DNA from: CAVTND01 sp963735955
GTDB taxonomy: Bacteria; Pseudomonadota; Gammaproteobacteria; Burkholderiales; Burkholderiaceae_F
DNA: 64,000 bases
Assembly (NCBI GenBank): GCA_963735955.1
Contig: CAVTND010000008.1
Location: 62,001 to 126,000, forward strand
Direction: 5' to 3'
A program made the position numbers and the translations under genes. The notes beneath the pieces were generated by a model. That model saw only the letters and a program-made list of their open reading frames with translations, was not told the DNA's origin and ran no database searches. How positions within the stretch are numbered: the first letter of the stretch is position 1; every line of letters begins with the position of its first letter. Positions 1 through 9,691 of this stretch are shown in pieces.

Positions 1-1
1 G

Positions 2-208
2 ATGATTCCCGGCGTAAAGCCCGAGCATTGCCGCACGCCGGACATCATGGCCGATGCCGCCTACGCGGTACTGACTTCCGACGCGAGCACGACGACCGGA
101 AACTTCTTCATCGACGATGAGGTACTGGCACGCGCCGGCGTGACCGATCTTGGCAAGTACTCGGTCGTGGCTGGCAGCAAGCAACTCCTGCCGGACTTGT
201 TCATTTAA
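2..208 (+). CDS. Short-chain dehydrogenase/reductase, C-terminal fragment
   Basis: This is the last 68 codons of a gene that begins before the window. The fragment reads like the tail of SDR-family oxidoreductases of the HSDL2 type: a helix PDIMADAAYAVL, then TGNFFIDDEVL, then a Leu-Pro-Asp-Leu-Phe-Ile ending. The NAD(P)-binding and catalytic parts lie outside, so the substrate cannot be judged. The ATG at the very edge is internal in family terms and should not be taken as the start. The amidase begins about 110 bp downstream on the same strand. Confidence 0.7.
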   Translation: MIPGVKPEHCRTPDIMADAAYAVLTSDASTTTGNFFIDDEVLARAGVTDLGKYSVVAGSKQLLPDLFI

Positions 209-317
209 GACTTGATTGCGGCGATCAGGTGCCGGCTACCGGGGCATTTCGGGCATTCCGGCGCGATCCAGCGAGACGGCGTTGCGCTAGAGTCAATATG
301 GACAACCCAGTGCTGCC

Positions 318-1643
318 ATGCGAACCCCGCTGAACCGCCTGCCCGCCAGCCGCCTCGCACGCATGATTGCGGCGCACGAGGTCAGTTGCGAGGCCGTGAC
401 GCACTCGTTTGTCGACGCCATTCACGAACGCGAGCCTGAAGTGCGCGCGTTTGCCTGGTTCGACGCGCCGCGCGCGCTTGACGTGGCGCGCGAGCATGAT
501 CGGCCGCCGTGGCGCGGCCCGCTGCACGGCCTGCCGGTCGCAGTCAAGGATCTGATCGACACTGCCGACATTCCAAGCGAGTACGGCTCTTCGATCTTCA
601 TCGGACATCGTCCCAGTGCTGACGCCGCTTGCGTGGCGGCGTTCAAGAGCGCCGGCGGATTCGTTTTCGGCAAGACGGTGACAGCGGAGCTCGCCAACTT
701 CACGCCGGGCGCGACCCGCAACCCACATCATCCTGAACACACGCCGGGTGGTTCGTCGAGCGGTTCGGCGGCTGCGGTGGCGGCGCGCATGACGCCTTTT
801 GCCCTTGGCACCCAAACCGCGGGATCAGTGATCCGGCCGGCGGCGTTTTGCGGCGTGGTCGGCTTCGTGCCGACACGCGGGCGTGTACCTCGGTCCGGTG
901 TAAAGGCACTGTCGGACACGCTCGATGTCATCGGCGCGTTTGCCCACTCGGTCGATGATGTTGCACTCCTGGCCGCGGCGCTCGCCCTGGCACCGGAGTG
1001 GCAGCACGCGCCGGCCAAGGCATTCGCGCCAAAGATTGCCTGGACTGCCACTCCGTCCGCCGCCCAGCTCGCACCTTCGATGCGGGCGGCACTGGAGCGC
1101 GTTGCGCACCTGCTCGCCGGCAAAGGTGCCCGTGTGCGCGAGATTGCCTGGCCGTTCGATGCGCCCGCCGGCGTGCCGGCATTTTCCGCGCTGGCCGACG
1201 CACAGCGAACCGTGCAGTTGTTCGAAACCGCGCGCGCGCTCGGTCCGGAGTTCGACTATAGAAGGGACCTGCTGTCCGGGCGGCTGGCCGCACTGATTGA
1301 AGACGGACGGGCAATTGGCGCCGCGACCTACGTCGAAGCCCTGCAACTCGGACGCGACTGCGCTGCTGCGCTTGATGCGCTGATAGGTGACGCCGACGTC
1401 GTTCTGGCACCGAGCGCCCCGGGTGAGGCACCCTACGGCCTGGGTGCAACCGGCGATCCGCAGTTCAACCGCCCCTGGCACCTGCTCGGCGCCCCGCAGA
1501 TCAACCTTCCCCTGCCAGGTGCAGTGGGGCACGGCGAAGCGGGACTGCCGCTCGGACTGCAGTTGATTGCACGTCCCGGTGCTGACGAACGCATTCTGGC
1601 CGCGGCGGCGTGGGCCGAAGCGCAGCTGGCGACGGCCGCCTGA
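318..1643 (+). CDS. Amidase-signature family amidohydrolase
   Basis: A 441-residue amidase-signature enzyme that hydrolyses an amide bond in an unknown substrate, probably in the cytosol since no signal peptide is seen. The Ser-cisSer-Lys triad is visible: the Lys in VAVKDLID (about residue 76), the Gly/Ser-rich stretch GGSSSGSAAAVAARM, and the nucleophile Ser in QTAGSVIRPAAF. Length is normal for the shorter members (AtzF/GatA-like amidases). It is not the tRNA amidotransferase GatA, because gatB/gatC are absent. An FAD oxidoreductase follows after 16 bp, so a catabolic operon is likely. Start ATG at 318 was chosen because MRTPLNRLPAS fits the family N-terminus. Confidence 0.9.
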   Translation: MRTPLNRLPASRLARMIAAHEVSCEAVTHSFVDAIHEREPEVRAFAWFDAPRALDVAREHDRPPWRGPLHGLPVAVKDLIDTADIPSEYGSSIFIGHRPSADAACVAAFKSAGGFVFGKTVTAELANFTPGATRNPHHPEHTPGGSSSGSAAAVAARMTPFALGTQTAGSVIRPAAFCGVVGFVPTRGRVPRSGVKALSDTLDVIGAFAHSVDDVALLAAALALAPEWQHAPAKAFAPKIAWTATPSAAQLAPSMRAALERVAHLLAGKGARVREIAWPFDAPAGVPAFSALADAQRTVQLFETARALGPEFDYRRDLLSGRLAALIEDGRAIGAATYVEALQLGRDCAAALDALIGDADVVLAPSAPGEAPYGLGATGDPQFNRPWHLLGAPQINLPLPGAVGHGEAGLPLGLQLIARPGADERILAAAAWAEAQLATAA

Positions 1644-1659
1644 TGTCAGCCCACTAAGC

Positions 1660-3051
1660 ATGGCGATTGTCGTCGACGAGCAGATCAGCTTTTCAACTTC
1701 CGTGCCGTTGGTGGTGATCGGCGCTGGTGCGGCCGGCATACTGGCAGCGTTGGCGGCGCGCAAGGCCGGCGCTAAGGTGTTGCTGCTGGATCGCGACGCC
1801 GCACCGTCCGGCGCCACCGGTCAATCTTCCGGCATGATCCCGGCCGCCGGATCTCCGGCGCAGGCTGCGCGCGGAATCGCGGATACGCCCGAGCGCTTCG
1901 CCGCCGACGTTCAGGAAAAGTCGAATCACCGCTCGTTCGAAGTTCTGGTCGAGGCCTATACGCAGCAGGCAGCGCAGGTGCTGGCGTGGCTGCAGACGGA
2001 CTACGGGATGGCGTTCGAACTGGTCGACGGCGTTCCGCCCGGGCACTCGGTGCCGCGCATGCATGCACTCGTCGAGCGTGGCGGCACAGCATTGATGTCG
2101 GCCCTGGTTCGCGCGCTTGCGGACTCGGGAGTGCGCCTGCAGTCGGCGACGCGCGTGACGGATCTGATTACTGATCGTGAACAGCGCGTGCGTGGTGTGC
2201 GCTTCACGCGCGGCGAGTCGAGTGTCGGCGAAGTCGGCTGCTCCGCGCTGATCCTCGCCACCAATGGCTTCGGTGCAAACGCAGACCTGGTGGCAAAGTA
2301 TCTGCCGGACGTGCGGGCGCTGCCGTTCGCCGGTCACGACGGCAGCAGCGGCGACGCCTTGACCTGGGGAGTCGAACTCGACGCTGCCTGCGCGGATCTC
2401 GACGGCTTTGTCGCGCACAGTTCGATTGTCATGCCGCAACGTCACCAGATGCCGTGGGCCATGATGACCGAGGGCGCAATTCAGGTGAATCGTGAAGGCG
2501 AGCGGTTCGGCAACGAGCACGAGGGATATTCGGAAAGCGCGCTGTTCGTCCTTGCGCAGACCGACGGCGTGGCCTTCAACATCTACGATGAACGCATTCA
2601 TGAGGTCGGACTGACGATGCCCGGCTACCCGGAAGCGGTGGCCCAGGGTCTGGTCAAGCGCGGCGCCACACTGCGCGAGTTGGCGGATGTGCTGGGGGTG
2701 GACCGCGACGGACTCGAACAATCCGTCGCTGTCGTCAATTCGCTGGCCTTCGAGGACGAGACCGACGATTTCGGGCGCGCGTTTCACGCCTCGCAGATGA
2801 TTCTTACTCCGTTCTACGGCGTTAAGGTCACCGGCGCGCTGCTGGGCACGGAGGGAGGACTTGCGATCGACGCGAACGGTCGCGTGCTTCGAACCAATGG
2901 CCAGGCGCTGCCAAATCTTCTTGCGGCCGGGGGCGCGGCGCGCGGTATCTCCGGCGATGCAGGCGGCGGCTATCTCGAAGGCAATGGGCTGCTGGCTGCC
3001 GTAGTCGGTGGCTACCTGGCCGGTAGCGCGGCCGCCGAACTGGCCTACTAG
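1660..3051 (+). CDS. FAD-dependent oxidoreductase (fumarate reductase/KstD-like flavoprotein)
   Basis: A 463-residue flavoprotein of the FAD_binding_2 family, which includes fumarate reductase flavoproteins and 3-ketosteroid dehydrogenases. The N-terminal Rossmann motif VVIGAGAAGILAALAARKAG binds the ADP part of FAD, with an acidic residue closing beta-2 (LLLDRD). The C-terminal FAD motif is LLAAGGAARGISGDAGGGYL, followed by GNGLLAAVVGGYLAG. The reading frame is open upstream to 1567, but the ATG at 1660 puts the Rossmann strand at residue 12 and avoids overlap with the amidase. Substrate is unknown. The neighbouring amidase suggests a shared catabolic pathway. Confidence 0.88.
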   Translation: MAIVVDEQISFSTSVPLVVIGAGAAGILAALAARKAGAKVLLLDRDAAPSGATGQSSGMIPAAGSPAQAARGIADTPERFAADVQEKSNHRSFEVLVEAYTQQAAQVLAWLQTDYGMAFELVDGVPPGHSVPRMHALVERGGTALMSALVRALADSGVRLQSATRVTDLITDREQRVRGVRFTRGESSVGEVGCSALILATNGFGANADLVAKYLPDVRALPFAGHDGSSGDALTWGVELDAACADLDGFVAHSSIVMPQRHQMPWAMMTEGAIQVNREGERFGNEHEGYSESALFVLAQTDGVAFNIYDERIHEVGLTMPGYPEAVAQGLVKRGATLRELADVLGVDRDGLEQSVAVVNSLAFEDETDDFGRAFHASQMILTPFYGVKVTGALLGTEGGLAIDANGRVLRTNGQALPNLLAAGGAARGISGDAGGGYLEGNGLLAAVVGGYLAGSAAAELAY

Positions 3052-3130
3052 GCCCTCAACGCCGAAAGAGTGCGGGGCGCAGCGGGCCTGTCGCTTGCCG
3101 GCCCACTGACCCTCGGTCTTGGCCCAGTGC

Positions 3131-3526
3131 CTATCCGGACTTCGGCAACTGCCGCGGTCGACGCTCGCCATCCGTGGCCACGTAGACCAGGGTTGCTTCG
3201 GTCACCTGCACCAGTTCCTGCTGCAACCGGTTGCGCTCGGCCCAGACCTCGACGTCGACCGTGATCGAGGTCGAGCCTGTTTTCGTGATCTGGGCATAGA
3301 AACTCACCAGGTCGCCGACAAACACCGGATTGCGGAACAGGAAGGATGTGACGGCCACGGTGGCAACGCGTCCGTTGGCGCGTCGTGCGGCGGGAATCGC
3401 GCCGGCAATGTCGACGTGCGCCATGATCCAGCCGCCGAATACGTCGCCATGGATGTTGGCGTCCGAAGGCATTGGCATCATGCGCAGCACGGCGATCCGG
3501 TCGGCTGGAAGTTGTGTTGTGTCCAT
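3131..3526 (-). CDS. yciA: Acyl-CoA thioesterase, YciA-like hotdog protein
   Basis: A 131-residue single-hotdog acyl-CoA thioesterase. The N-terminal half has the family signature SDANIHGDVFGGWIMAHVD, where the Asn/His/Gly-Asp-Val-Phe-Gly-Gly stretch leads into the central hotdog helix. It is followed by a TVAVTSFLFRNPVFVGDLVS strand region typical of YciA/BACH proteins. It should hydrolyse a broad range of acyl-CoAs in the cytosol as a hexamer. It faces the upstream flavoprotein gene convergently, with about 80 bp between stops, and nothing obvious is co-transcribed with it. Confidence 0.88.
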   Translation of the reverse strand: MDTTQLPADRIAVLRMMPMPSDANIHGDVFGGWIMAHVDIAGAIPAARRANGRVATVAVTSFLFRNPVFVGDLVSFYAQITKTGSTSITVDVEVWAERNRLQQELVQVTEATLVYVATDGERRPRQLPKSG

Positions 3527-3897
3527 GCGGGTTCAGTTCCGATGTATTGCGAGCGTTGCGCGCGCCAAGCAGCCCGCGATCTGGCGAGCCATTCGCGCGC
3601 CTTTGCCTTCGCTGGCGACGACAATGACCTTGCCTACGTATCGCATCGCGAATCCGGATAATGCGGAGGATGCGAAGCGTACCTGTGCTGACGATTCTGG
3701 GGGGTCCTTTCCATTCCGTTGCAATGCGCGCGCCCGCCCGGCCTGTCCACGGCGCAGCTAGCAGGCTGCGCGGGCCCGACAGCGCGCAAGCGCTGTCGAG
3801 TACTCCCGCTACGCCCAAAGCGCGCGCGCCTGACTTGATCTGGGCTGCGTGCACGTGCGACGGCGCAGCCGTCGCGTACAAGCCGCCCGACTGAACC
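3527..3897. other. Intergenic region between yciA and the ABC exporter, with palindromes
   Basis: About 370 bp without a convincing gene. It holds a perfect hairpin at 3778-3797 (arms GACAGCGC and GCGCTGTC, loop gcaa) and, near its end, one copy of a 32-bp repeat listed separately. A GGATAAT-like -10 box is visible near 3655. Short open frames here have no recognisable domain. Confidence 0.5.
3849..3880 (+). repeat. Dispersed 32-bp palindromic repeat, solitary copy
   Basis: The core CGACGGC-GCA-GCCGTCG is itself a palindrome, within a unit running from GTGCACGTGC to GTCGCGTACA. The same 32 bp recurs exactly at 30196-30227, and its reverse complement (30 bp) occurs at 29946-29975. It ends 17 bp before the ABC transporter start codon, so it would fall in the leader or promoter of that gene. 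Confidence 0.75.
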
Positions 3898-5733
3898 ATG
3901 CGCTGGTCCACTCCACGCGAAGCCTTGCCCAGCGCTCCCCGCGCACGCAATGACTGGCAAACGCTGGGTCAACTGTTCCCCTACCTATGGGCCTACAAGG
4001 GACGGGTCCTGATCGCGCTGGCCTGCCTGTTGGCCGCCAAGATGGCGACGGTGTCGGTGCCGATCCTGCTCAAGCATCTGGTTGATGCCCTGGCGCCTGC
4101 CACCGTCGCCGCGACCGCACTGGTGGTGCCGCTGGCGCTGGTGGCCGCCTACGGCGCCCTGCGCTTCGCGACCTCGCTGTTCACCGAGCTGCGCGAATTC
4201 TTCTTTGTCCATGTCACCCAGTCGGCGACGCGCACTCTGGCGCTGAAGACCTTCCGTCATCTGCATGCGCTCTCCCTCGCCTACCACCTCGAGCGCCGCA
4301 CCGGCGCCGTCACGCGCGAAATCGATCATGGGGTGCGCGGAATCTCCTCGCTGGTCAGCTTCACCCTGTATTCGATCCTGCCGACCCTGATCGAGATCGG
4401 CCTGGTTGTCGGCTACCTGGTCTGGAACTACGAGATCTGGTTCGCGCTGATCGTCGCCGTCAGCCTGAGCCTGTACATCGTGTTCACGGTGGTCGTGACC
4501 AACTGGCGCACGCTGGTGCGGCGGCGCTGGAACGAACTGGAAACGCGCGCGCAATCGCGCGCGGTCGATTCCCTGCTCAATTTCGAGACCGTCAAGTACT
4601 TCGGCAACGAAGACTACGAGGCGCGCCGCTATGACGAGACTCTCGCCCAGAGCCAGCACACGGCGGTCTTGTCGCAGCAGTCGCTGAACGTTCTTAACGC
4701 CGGTCAGCAGGCGATCATCGCGATCGGCCTGACGCTGGTGTTGTGGCGGGCTGCCGAGGGCGTGGCCAGCGGCGCGTTGACGATCGGCGATCTGGTGCTG
4801 ATCAACGCGTTCATGATCCAGCTGTATATCCCGCTCAATTTCCTTGGCGTGATCTACCGGGAGATCAAGCAGAGCCTGGCGGACATGGACCGCATGTTTG
4901 CGCTGCTGGAGGCCAACCGCGAAATCCAGGATGCGCCCGGAGCGCGCGCGCTGACAGTCGGGCGCGCCGAGGTCCGGTTCGAGCAGGTCGACTTTGCGTA
5001 TGACCCGCGCCGACAGGTGTTGCATGGCGTCAACTTCACGATTCCCGGCGGCTCGACCACGGCAGTAGTCGGCGCGACCGGCTCGGGCAAGTCGACGCTG
5101 GCGCGCCTGCTGTTCCGCTTCTACGACGTGCAGGGCGGCCGCGTCTGCATCGATGGCCAGGATGTGCGTGCGGTCACGCAGGCGAGTCTGCGCGCCGCCA
5201 TCGGCATCGTGCCGCAGGACACGGTGCTGTTCAACGACACGATCGAATACAACATCGCCTACGGGCGGCCGGGGGCGGGCCGCGAGCAGGTCATTGCGGC
5301 GGCGCGCTCAGCGCATATCCACGACTTCGTCGCCTCTCTGCCCGATGGCTATGCAACGCAGGTTGGCGAGCGTGGCCTCAAGCTTTCGGGCGGCGAGAAG
5401 CAGCGGGTGGCGATCGCACGGACCCTGCTCAAGGATCCGGCGATCCTGATCTTCGACGAGGCTACCTCGGCGCTCGATTCACGCACCGAGCGGGTCATCC
5501 AGTCCGAACTCGAGGCGATTGCGCGCGATCGAACCACCCTGGTGATTGCGCACCGTCTGTCGACCATCGTGCACGCCAGTCAGATCCTGGTCATGGATCA
5601 CGGCCGCATCATCGAGCGCGGCACGCACGACACGCTGCTGGCGCACCGCGGCGCCTACGCTGCGATGTGGGAAATGCAGGCGCGCGAGCGACGCACGACT
5701 GATGCTTCGCTGGCAAGTGCGCCCTCAGCCTGA
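3898..5733 (+). CDS. atm1: ABC transporter, Atm1/HMT-type heavy-metal/thiol exporter
   Basis: A 611-residue half-transporter with an N-terminal membrane domain of six segments (about residues 35-320) fused to an ATPase. The ATPase shows Walker A GATGSGKST, Q-loop IVPQDTVLFNDTI, signature LSGGEKQRVAIARTLL, Walker B ILIFDEATSALD and the H-loop VIAHRLSTI. The membrane domain has NFETVKYFGNEDYE, typical of the bacterial Atm1 family that exports glutathione-linked metals or persulfides and works as a homodimer in the inner membrane. It is followed after about 100 bp by the cytochrome bd genes. In other bacteria cydDC exporters serve bd assembly, but this protein is Atm1-like rather than CydC/D. 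Confidence 0.9.
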   Translation: MRWSTPREALPSAPRARNDWQTLGQLFPYLWAYKGRVLIALACLLAAKMATVSVPILLKHLVDALAPATVAATALVVPLALVAAYGALRFATSLFTELREFFFVHVTQSATRTLALKTFRHLHALSLAYHLERRTGAVTREIDHGVRGISSLVSFTLYSILPTLIEIGLVVGYLVWNYEIWFALIVAVSLSLYIVFTVVVTNWRTLVRRRWNELETRAQSRAVDSLLNFETVKYFGNEDYEARRYDETLAQSQHTAVLSQQSLNVLNAGQQAIIAIGLTLVLWRAAEGVASGALTIGDLVLINAFMIQLYIPLNFLGVIYREIKQSLADMDRMFALLEANREIQDAPGARALTVGRAEVRFEQVDFAYDPRRQVLHGVNFTIPGGSTTAVVGATGSGKSTLARLLFRFYDVQGGRVCIDGQDVRAVTQASLRAAIGIVPQDTVLFNDTIEYNIAYGRPGAGREQVIAAARSAHIHDFVASLPDGYATQVGERGLKLSGGEKQRVAIARTLLKDPAILIFDEATSALDSRTERVIQSELEAIARDRTTLVIAHRLSTIVHASQILVMDHGRIIERGTHDTLLAHRGAYAAMWEMQARERRTTDASLASAPSA

Positions 5734-5836
5734 ATCCGGACCTGCCTTACACACGATTGCGGGTGTGCAGTGATCAGCCGGGCTGCTAGTCTCGATCCGC
5801 CGCGCTGGTCTCGCACCGATCGCCGCAATCTCCATC

Positions 5837-7210
5837 ATGTTTGACGATCCGATTCTCCTTGCGCGTGCGCAGTTCGGCCTGAATATCGGGTTTCACATCC
5901 TGTTCCCGACGGTGACGATTGCGCTTGCCTGGGTGCTTGTCTACCTGCGAGTGCGCGATGCGAACGGCGGCGCGGCCTGGGTTGCGGTTGCCTACCGGCT
6001 CTGGGTCAAGATCTTCGCGCTGTCATTCGGGCTTGGGGTGGTGTCGGGGCTGACGATGAGCTTTCAGTTCGGCACCAACTGGCCGGGTTTCATGGAGAAG
6101 GCGGGAAATGTCGCCGGGCCACTCCTCGGCTACGAAGTGATGACCGCATTCTTTCTCGAGGCCAGCTTCATTGGCGTCATGCTGTTCGGACGCGACCGCG
6201 TACCGGAGTGGCTGCACACCGTTTCAGCGCTGCTGGTCGCAATTGGCACCAGCCTGTCGGCGTTCTGGATCCTCGCGCTCAATTCGTGGATGCAGACGCC
6301 GCAGGGATTCAGCATCATCGATGGGAGATTCCACGCCGCCGACTGGTGGGCGATCGTCTTCAATCCCAGCTTTCCCTTCCGCCTCGCGCACATGTGGCTC
6401 GCATCGGCGCTGACCGTCGCGTTCCTGATTGCGGGACTGTCAGCGTTCCAGCTGCTGCGCAACCGTGCCCACGAGCCGGCGCGGCACATGCTGCGGCATG
6501 GTCTCGTCATGGGCGCATTGCTGGCGCCACTGCAGGCACAGGTCGGTGACATGCACGGCCTGAATACCCTCGAGCACCAGCCCGCGAAGATTGCCGCGAT
6601 CGAAGCGATCTGGCATACCGAGCGCGGCTCTCCTCTCGTGCTGTTTGCCTGGCCGGACGCGGCCGAAACCCGCAACAAGTATTCAATCGAAGTGCCGCAC
6701 CTGGCGAGCCTGATCCTCACGCACGAGTTCAATGGTGAAGTGAAGGGCTTGAACGAGTTCGCCGGCAAGCATCCGCCGGTCGCTCCAGTTTTCTTTGCGT
6801 TCCGCGCCATGGTTGGCGTTGGCGTGCTGATGATCGTCACCGCCTGGTGGTCCTGCTTTCGGTTATGGCGACGCGGCGAACTGCAGCTTTGGCTGTTGCG
6901 GTGGCTGGCATGCATGACGTTTGCTGGTTGGATAGCGACCCTGTGCGGCTGGATGGTGAGCGAGATCGGTCGCCAGCCCTGGCTGGTCTACGGCCTGCTT
7001 GCCACGGCCGACGCCGCTTCCGCCGTGCCAGCTGCCCAGATCGGCTTCACGCTGATCGCCTACGCATTGGTGTACGCGGGGCTGCTCGTCTCGTACATGG
7101 TGGTGCTCACTCAGCTCGCGATCAAGGAAGCAAAGGAAGCGAACGACGCCGGCACCACGCCTAGCGAGGGCACGCCGCCGGGTCCCTCGGCCAGTCCAGC
7201 AGCGGCCTGA
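5837..7210 (+). CDS. cydA: Cytochrome bd-type quinol oxidase subunit I (CIO-like)
   Basis: The 457-residue haem-bearing subunit of a bd-type terminal oxidase, which oxidises quinol and reduces O2 in the inner membrane. Key features are the N-terminal RAQFGLNIGFHILFPTVTI with the first haem-ligand His, about nine hydrophobic segments, the quinol-loop region GLNEFAGKHPPVAPVFFAFR and the GWMVSEIGRQPW motif. The periplasmic Q-loop is short, as in the cyanide-insensitive oxidase (CioA) branch and unlike the long loop of E. coli CydA. The C-terminal tail is rich in Pro/Ala/Ser. The subunit II gene follows after 8 bp. Confidence 0.95.
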   Translation: MFDDPILLARAQFGLNIGFHILFPTVTIALAWVLVYLRVRDANGGAAWVAVAYRLWVKIFALSFGLGVVSGLTMSFQFGTNWPGFMEKAGNVAGPLLGYEVMTAFFLEASFIGVMLFGRDRVPEWLHTVSALLVAIGTSLSAFWILALNSWMQTPQGFSIIDGRFHAADWWAIVFNPSFPFRLAHMWLASALTVAFLIAGLSAFQLLRNRAHEPARHMLRHGLVMGALLAPLQAQVGDMHGLNTLEHQPAKIAAIEAIWHTERGSPLVLFAWPDAAETRNKYSIEVPHLASLILTHEFNGEVKGLNEFAGKHPPVAPVFFAFRAMVGVGVLMIVTAWWSCFRLWRRGELQLWLLRWLACMTFAGWIATLCGWMVSEIGRQPWLVYGLLATADAASAVPAAQIGFTLIAYALVYAGLLVSYMVVLTQLAIKEAKEANDAGTTPSEGTPPGPSASPAAA

Positions 7211-7218
7211 TCAAACGC

Positions 7219-8214
<996 letters not shown>

Positions 8215-8417
8215 CAGATCAATAGGACCTGGCGGTGCAGATTTCCGCCGCAAGCTTGTTGCGTTGCACCAGCCGGGTGCAGGTCCTGGCTTCGTCCAAT
8301 TTCTGACACCGCGATGTAGCCGCGGCGATTGGCTGAGTTACAGTCACAATTCCGCGTCCTGCGGGCCCGACTGAAGAATTCCCGGGGATCCGGGTTATGC
8401 GAAAAGGAGAGGATTCA

Positions 8418-9452
8418 ATGATCAAGAATGCGAGCAAGGTGCTGGCAGCAGGCGTGGTCGCCGCCGCCGCGCTGGCCTCCGCGCCGGCCCACGCCGGCAA
8501 GACCCTCGACGGGATCAAGGCGCGTGGCCAGGTGATCTGCGGAGTGAACGTTGGCCTGGCCGGATTCTCGGTGGCCGATAGCAAGGGCGAGTGGAGCGGA
8601 CTGGACGTGGACATCTGCCGTGCCATTGCAGCAGCTGTCCTCGGTGATGGCACCAAGGTCAAGTTTGTTCCCCTCAATGCGCAACAACGCTTCACCGCGC
8701 TGCAGTCCGGCGAGATCGACATCCTGTCGCGCAATACGACCTGGACCCTGACGCGTGACGCCTCGCTCGGCATGTTCTTCACGGGCACGACCTACTACGA
8801 CGGCCAGGGTTTCATGGCGCCGGCAAAGAGCAAGATCAAGACCGGGAAAGATCTGAAGGGCGCAACCGTTTGTGTGCAGTCGGGCACAACGACCGAGAAG
8901 AACCTGACGGACTACGCGCGCGCCAACAACCTCGCCATCAAGCCGGTCGTGTTCGAGAAAGTCGAAGCAGCCACCGGCGCCTACTTCTCCGGCCGCTGCC
9001 AGGCCTATACGACGGACGCCTCCGGACTGGCCTCGGTGCGCAACAAGGAGGCCAAGAATCCGGACGAACACGTCATTCTGCCGACGCTCATTTCGAAGGA
9101 GCCTCTCGGCCCGGCGGTGCGGCGCGGCGACGACGAGTGGTTCACGATCGTCAAGTGGGTCGTGTTCGGCCTGATCGAGGCCGAGGAATATGGCCTGACG
9201 CAGAAGAATGTCGATGAGCAAGTCAAGACGAGCACGGACCCGGTCATCATGCGCATCGTCGGCACTTCCGAAGACACCGGCAAGCTGATGGGTCTCGACA
9301 AGAACTGGATGGTCAACGCGCTCAAGGCCACCGGCAATTACGGCGAGATCTTCGAACGAAATGTTGGCCCGAACTCGCCACTCAAGTTGCCACGCGGACT
9401 GAACAACTTGTGGAACAAGGGCGGTATCGTTTACGCGCCGCCGGTTCGCTGA
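8418..9452 (+). CDS. bztA: Amino-acid ABC transporter, periplasmic binding protein (AapJ/BztA type)
   Basis: A 344-residue periplasmic solute-binding protein for polar or general L-amino acids. It has a signal peptide (MIKNASKVLAAGVVAAAALA, cleavage after AHA) and the family stretch LDGIKARGQVICGVNVGLAG. Further motifs are WSGLDVDICRAIAAAVLGD, RNTTWTLTRDASLGMFFTGT and TDASGLASVR. The ATG at 8418 was preferred over 8397 because it is preceded by a strong AAGGAGAGG and starts directly at the signal peptide. It heads a bztABCD-like operon but is separated from the permease genes by 239 bp carrying two strong hairpins, an arrangement that often keeps binding-protein mRNA in excess. Confidence 0.93.
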   Translation: MIKNASKVLAAGVVAAAALASAPAHAGKTLDGIKARGQVICGVNVGLAGFSVADSKGEWSGLDVDICRAIAAAVLGDGTKVKFVPLNAQQRFTALQSGEIDILSRNTTWTLTRDASLGMFFTGTTYYDGQGFMAPAKSKIKTGKDLKGATVCVQSGTTTEKNLTDYARANNLAIKPVVFEKVEAATGAYFSGRCQAYTTDASGLASVRNKEAKNPDEHVILPTLISKEPLGPAVRRGDDEWFTIVKWVVFGLIEAEEYGLTQKNVDEQVKTSTDPVIMRIVGTSEDTGKLMGLDKNWMVNALKATGNYGEIFERNVGPNSPLKLPRGLNNLWNKGGIVYAPPVR

Positions 9453-9506
9453 AAGCGAACGGGAGGCGCTGTTCGCGCAATGCGCGAACGCGCATGATTA
9501 GCTTTC

Positions 9507-9560
9507 CCACTCACCCCCAGCCCCTCTCTCCCAAGGGAGAGAGGGGTGGTGAAGTGAGGG
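9507..9560. repeat. GC-rich inverted repeat (REP-like hairpin) after bztA
   Basis: A perfect 12-bp stem, CCCCTCTCTCCC at 9521-9532 and GGGAGAGAGGGG at 9535-9546, sits inside a longer imperfect inverted repeat (CTCACCCC on the left, GGTG and GTGAGGGG on the right). No T-run follows, so it looks more like a repetitive extragenic palindrome or mRNA-stabilising hairpin than an intrinsic terminator. I recall similar CCCCTCTCCC palindromes between genes in many beta- and gammaproteobacteria. Confidence 0.7.
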
Positions 9561-9616
9561 GAGATCTTGGGCCCGGTTCACACCAGCACGGAGCTTGCGG
9601 CGCTTGCCGCAGGCTC

Positions 9617-9652
9617 CTATGCGAAGCAGGGTTCGCTCCCTGCTTCGCATAG
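9617..9652. promoter_or_regulatory. Perfect 15-bp hairpin before the permease genes
   Basis: Arms CTATGCGAAGCAGGG (9617-9631) and CCCTGCTTCGCATAG (9638-9652) enclose a six-base loop. It lies 40 bp before the bztB start. Together with the preceding repeat it may end or attenuate most transcripts after bztA, or protect the bztA mRNA 3' end. No poly-T tail follows. Confidence 0.6.
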
Positions 9653-9691
9653 TCGGTACTCTGAAGCGACGGCGATCCGAGGAGCAGCGCA

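Noticed and set aside
1693..3171. 492-codon minus-strand open frame opposite the FAD oxidoreductase
   Set aside because: Antisense shadow; the plus-strand protein has clear FAD motifs.
3533..3724. 63-codon minus-strand frame upstream of yciA
   Set aside because: No ribosome binding site, domain or signal; looks like chance in GC-rich DNA.
3048..3950. 300-codon minus-strand open frame across yciA and the following gap
   Set aside because: It overlaps yciA in another frame and has an Arg/Ala-rich composition with no family match.
8265..8281. TGCACC-agccg-GGTGCA stem after cydB
   Set aside because: Only six base pairs and no T-run; too weak to call a terminator.
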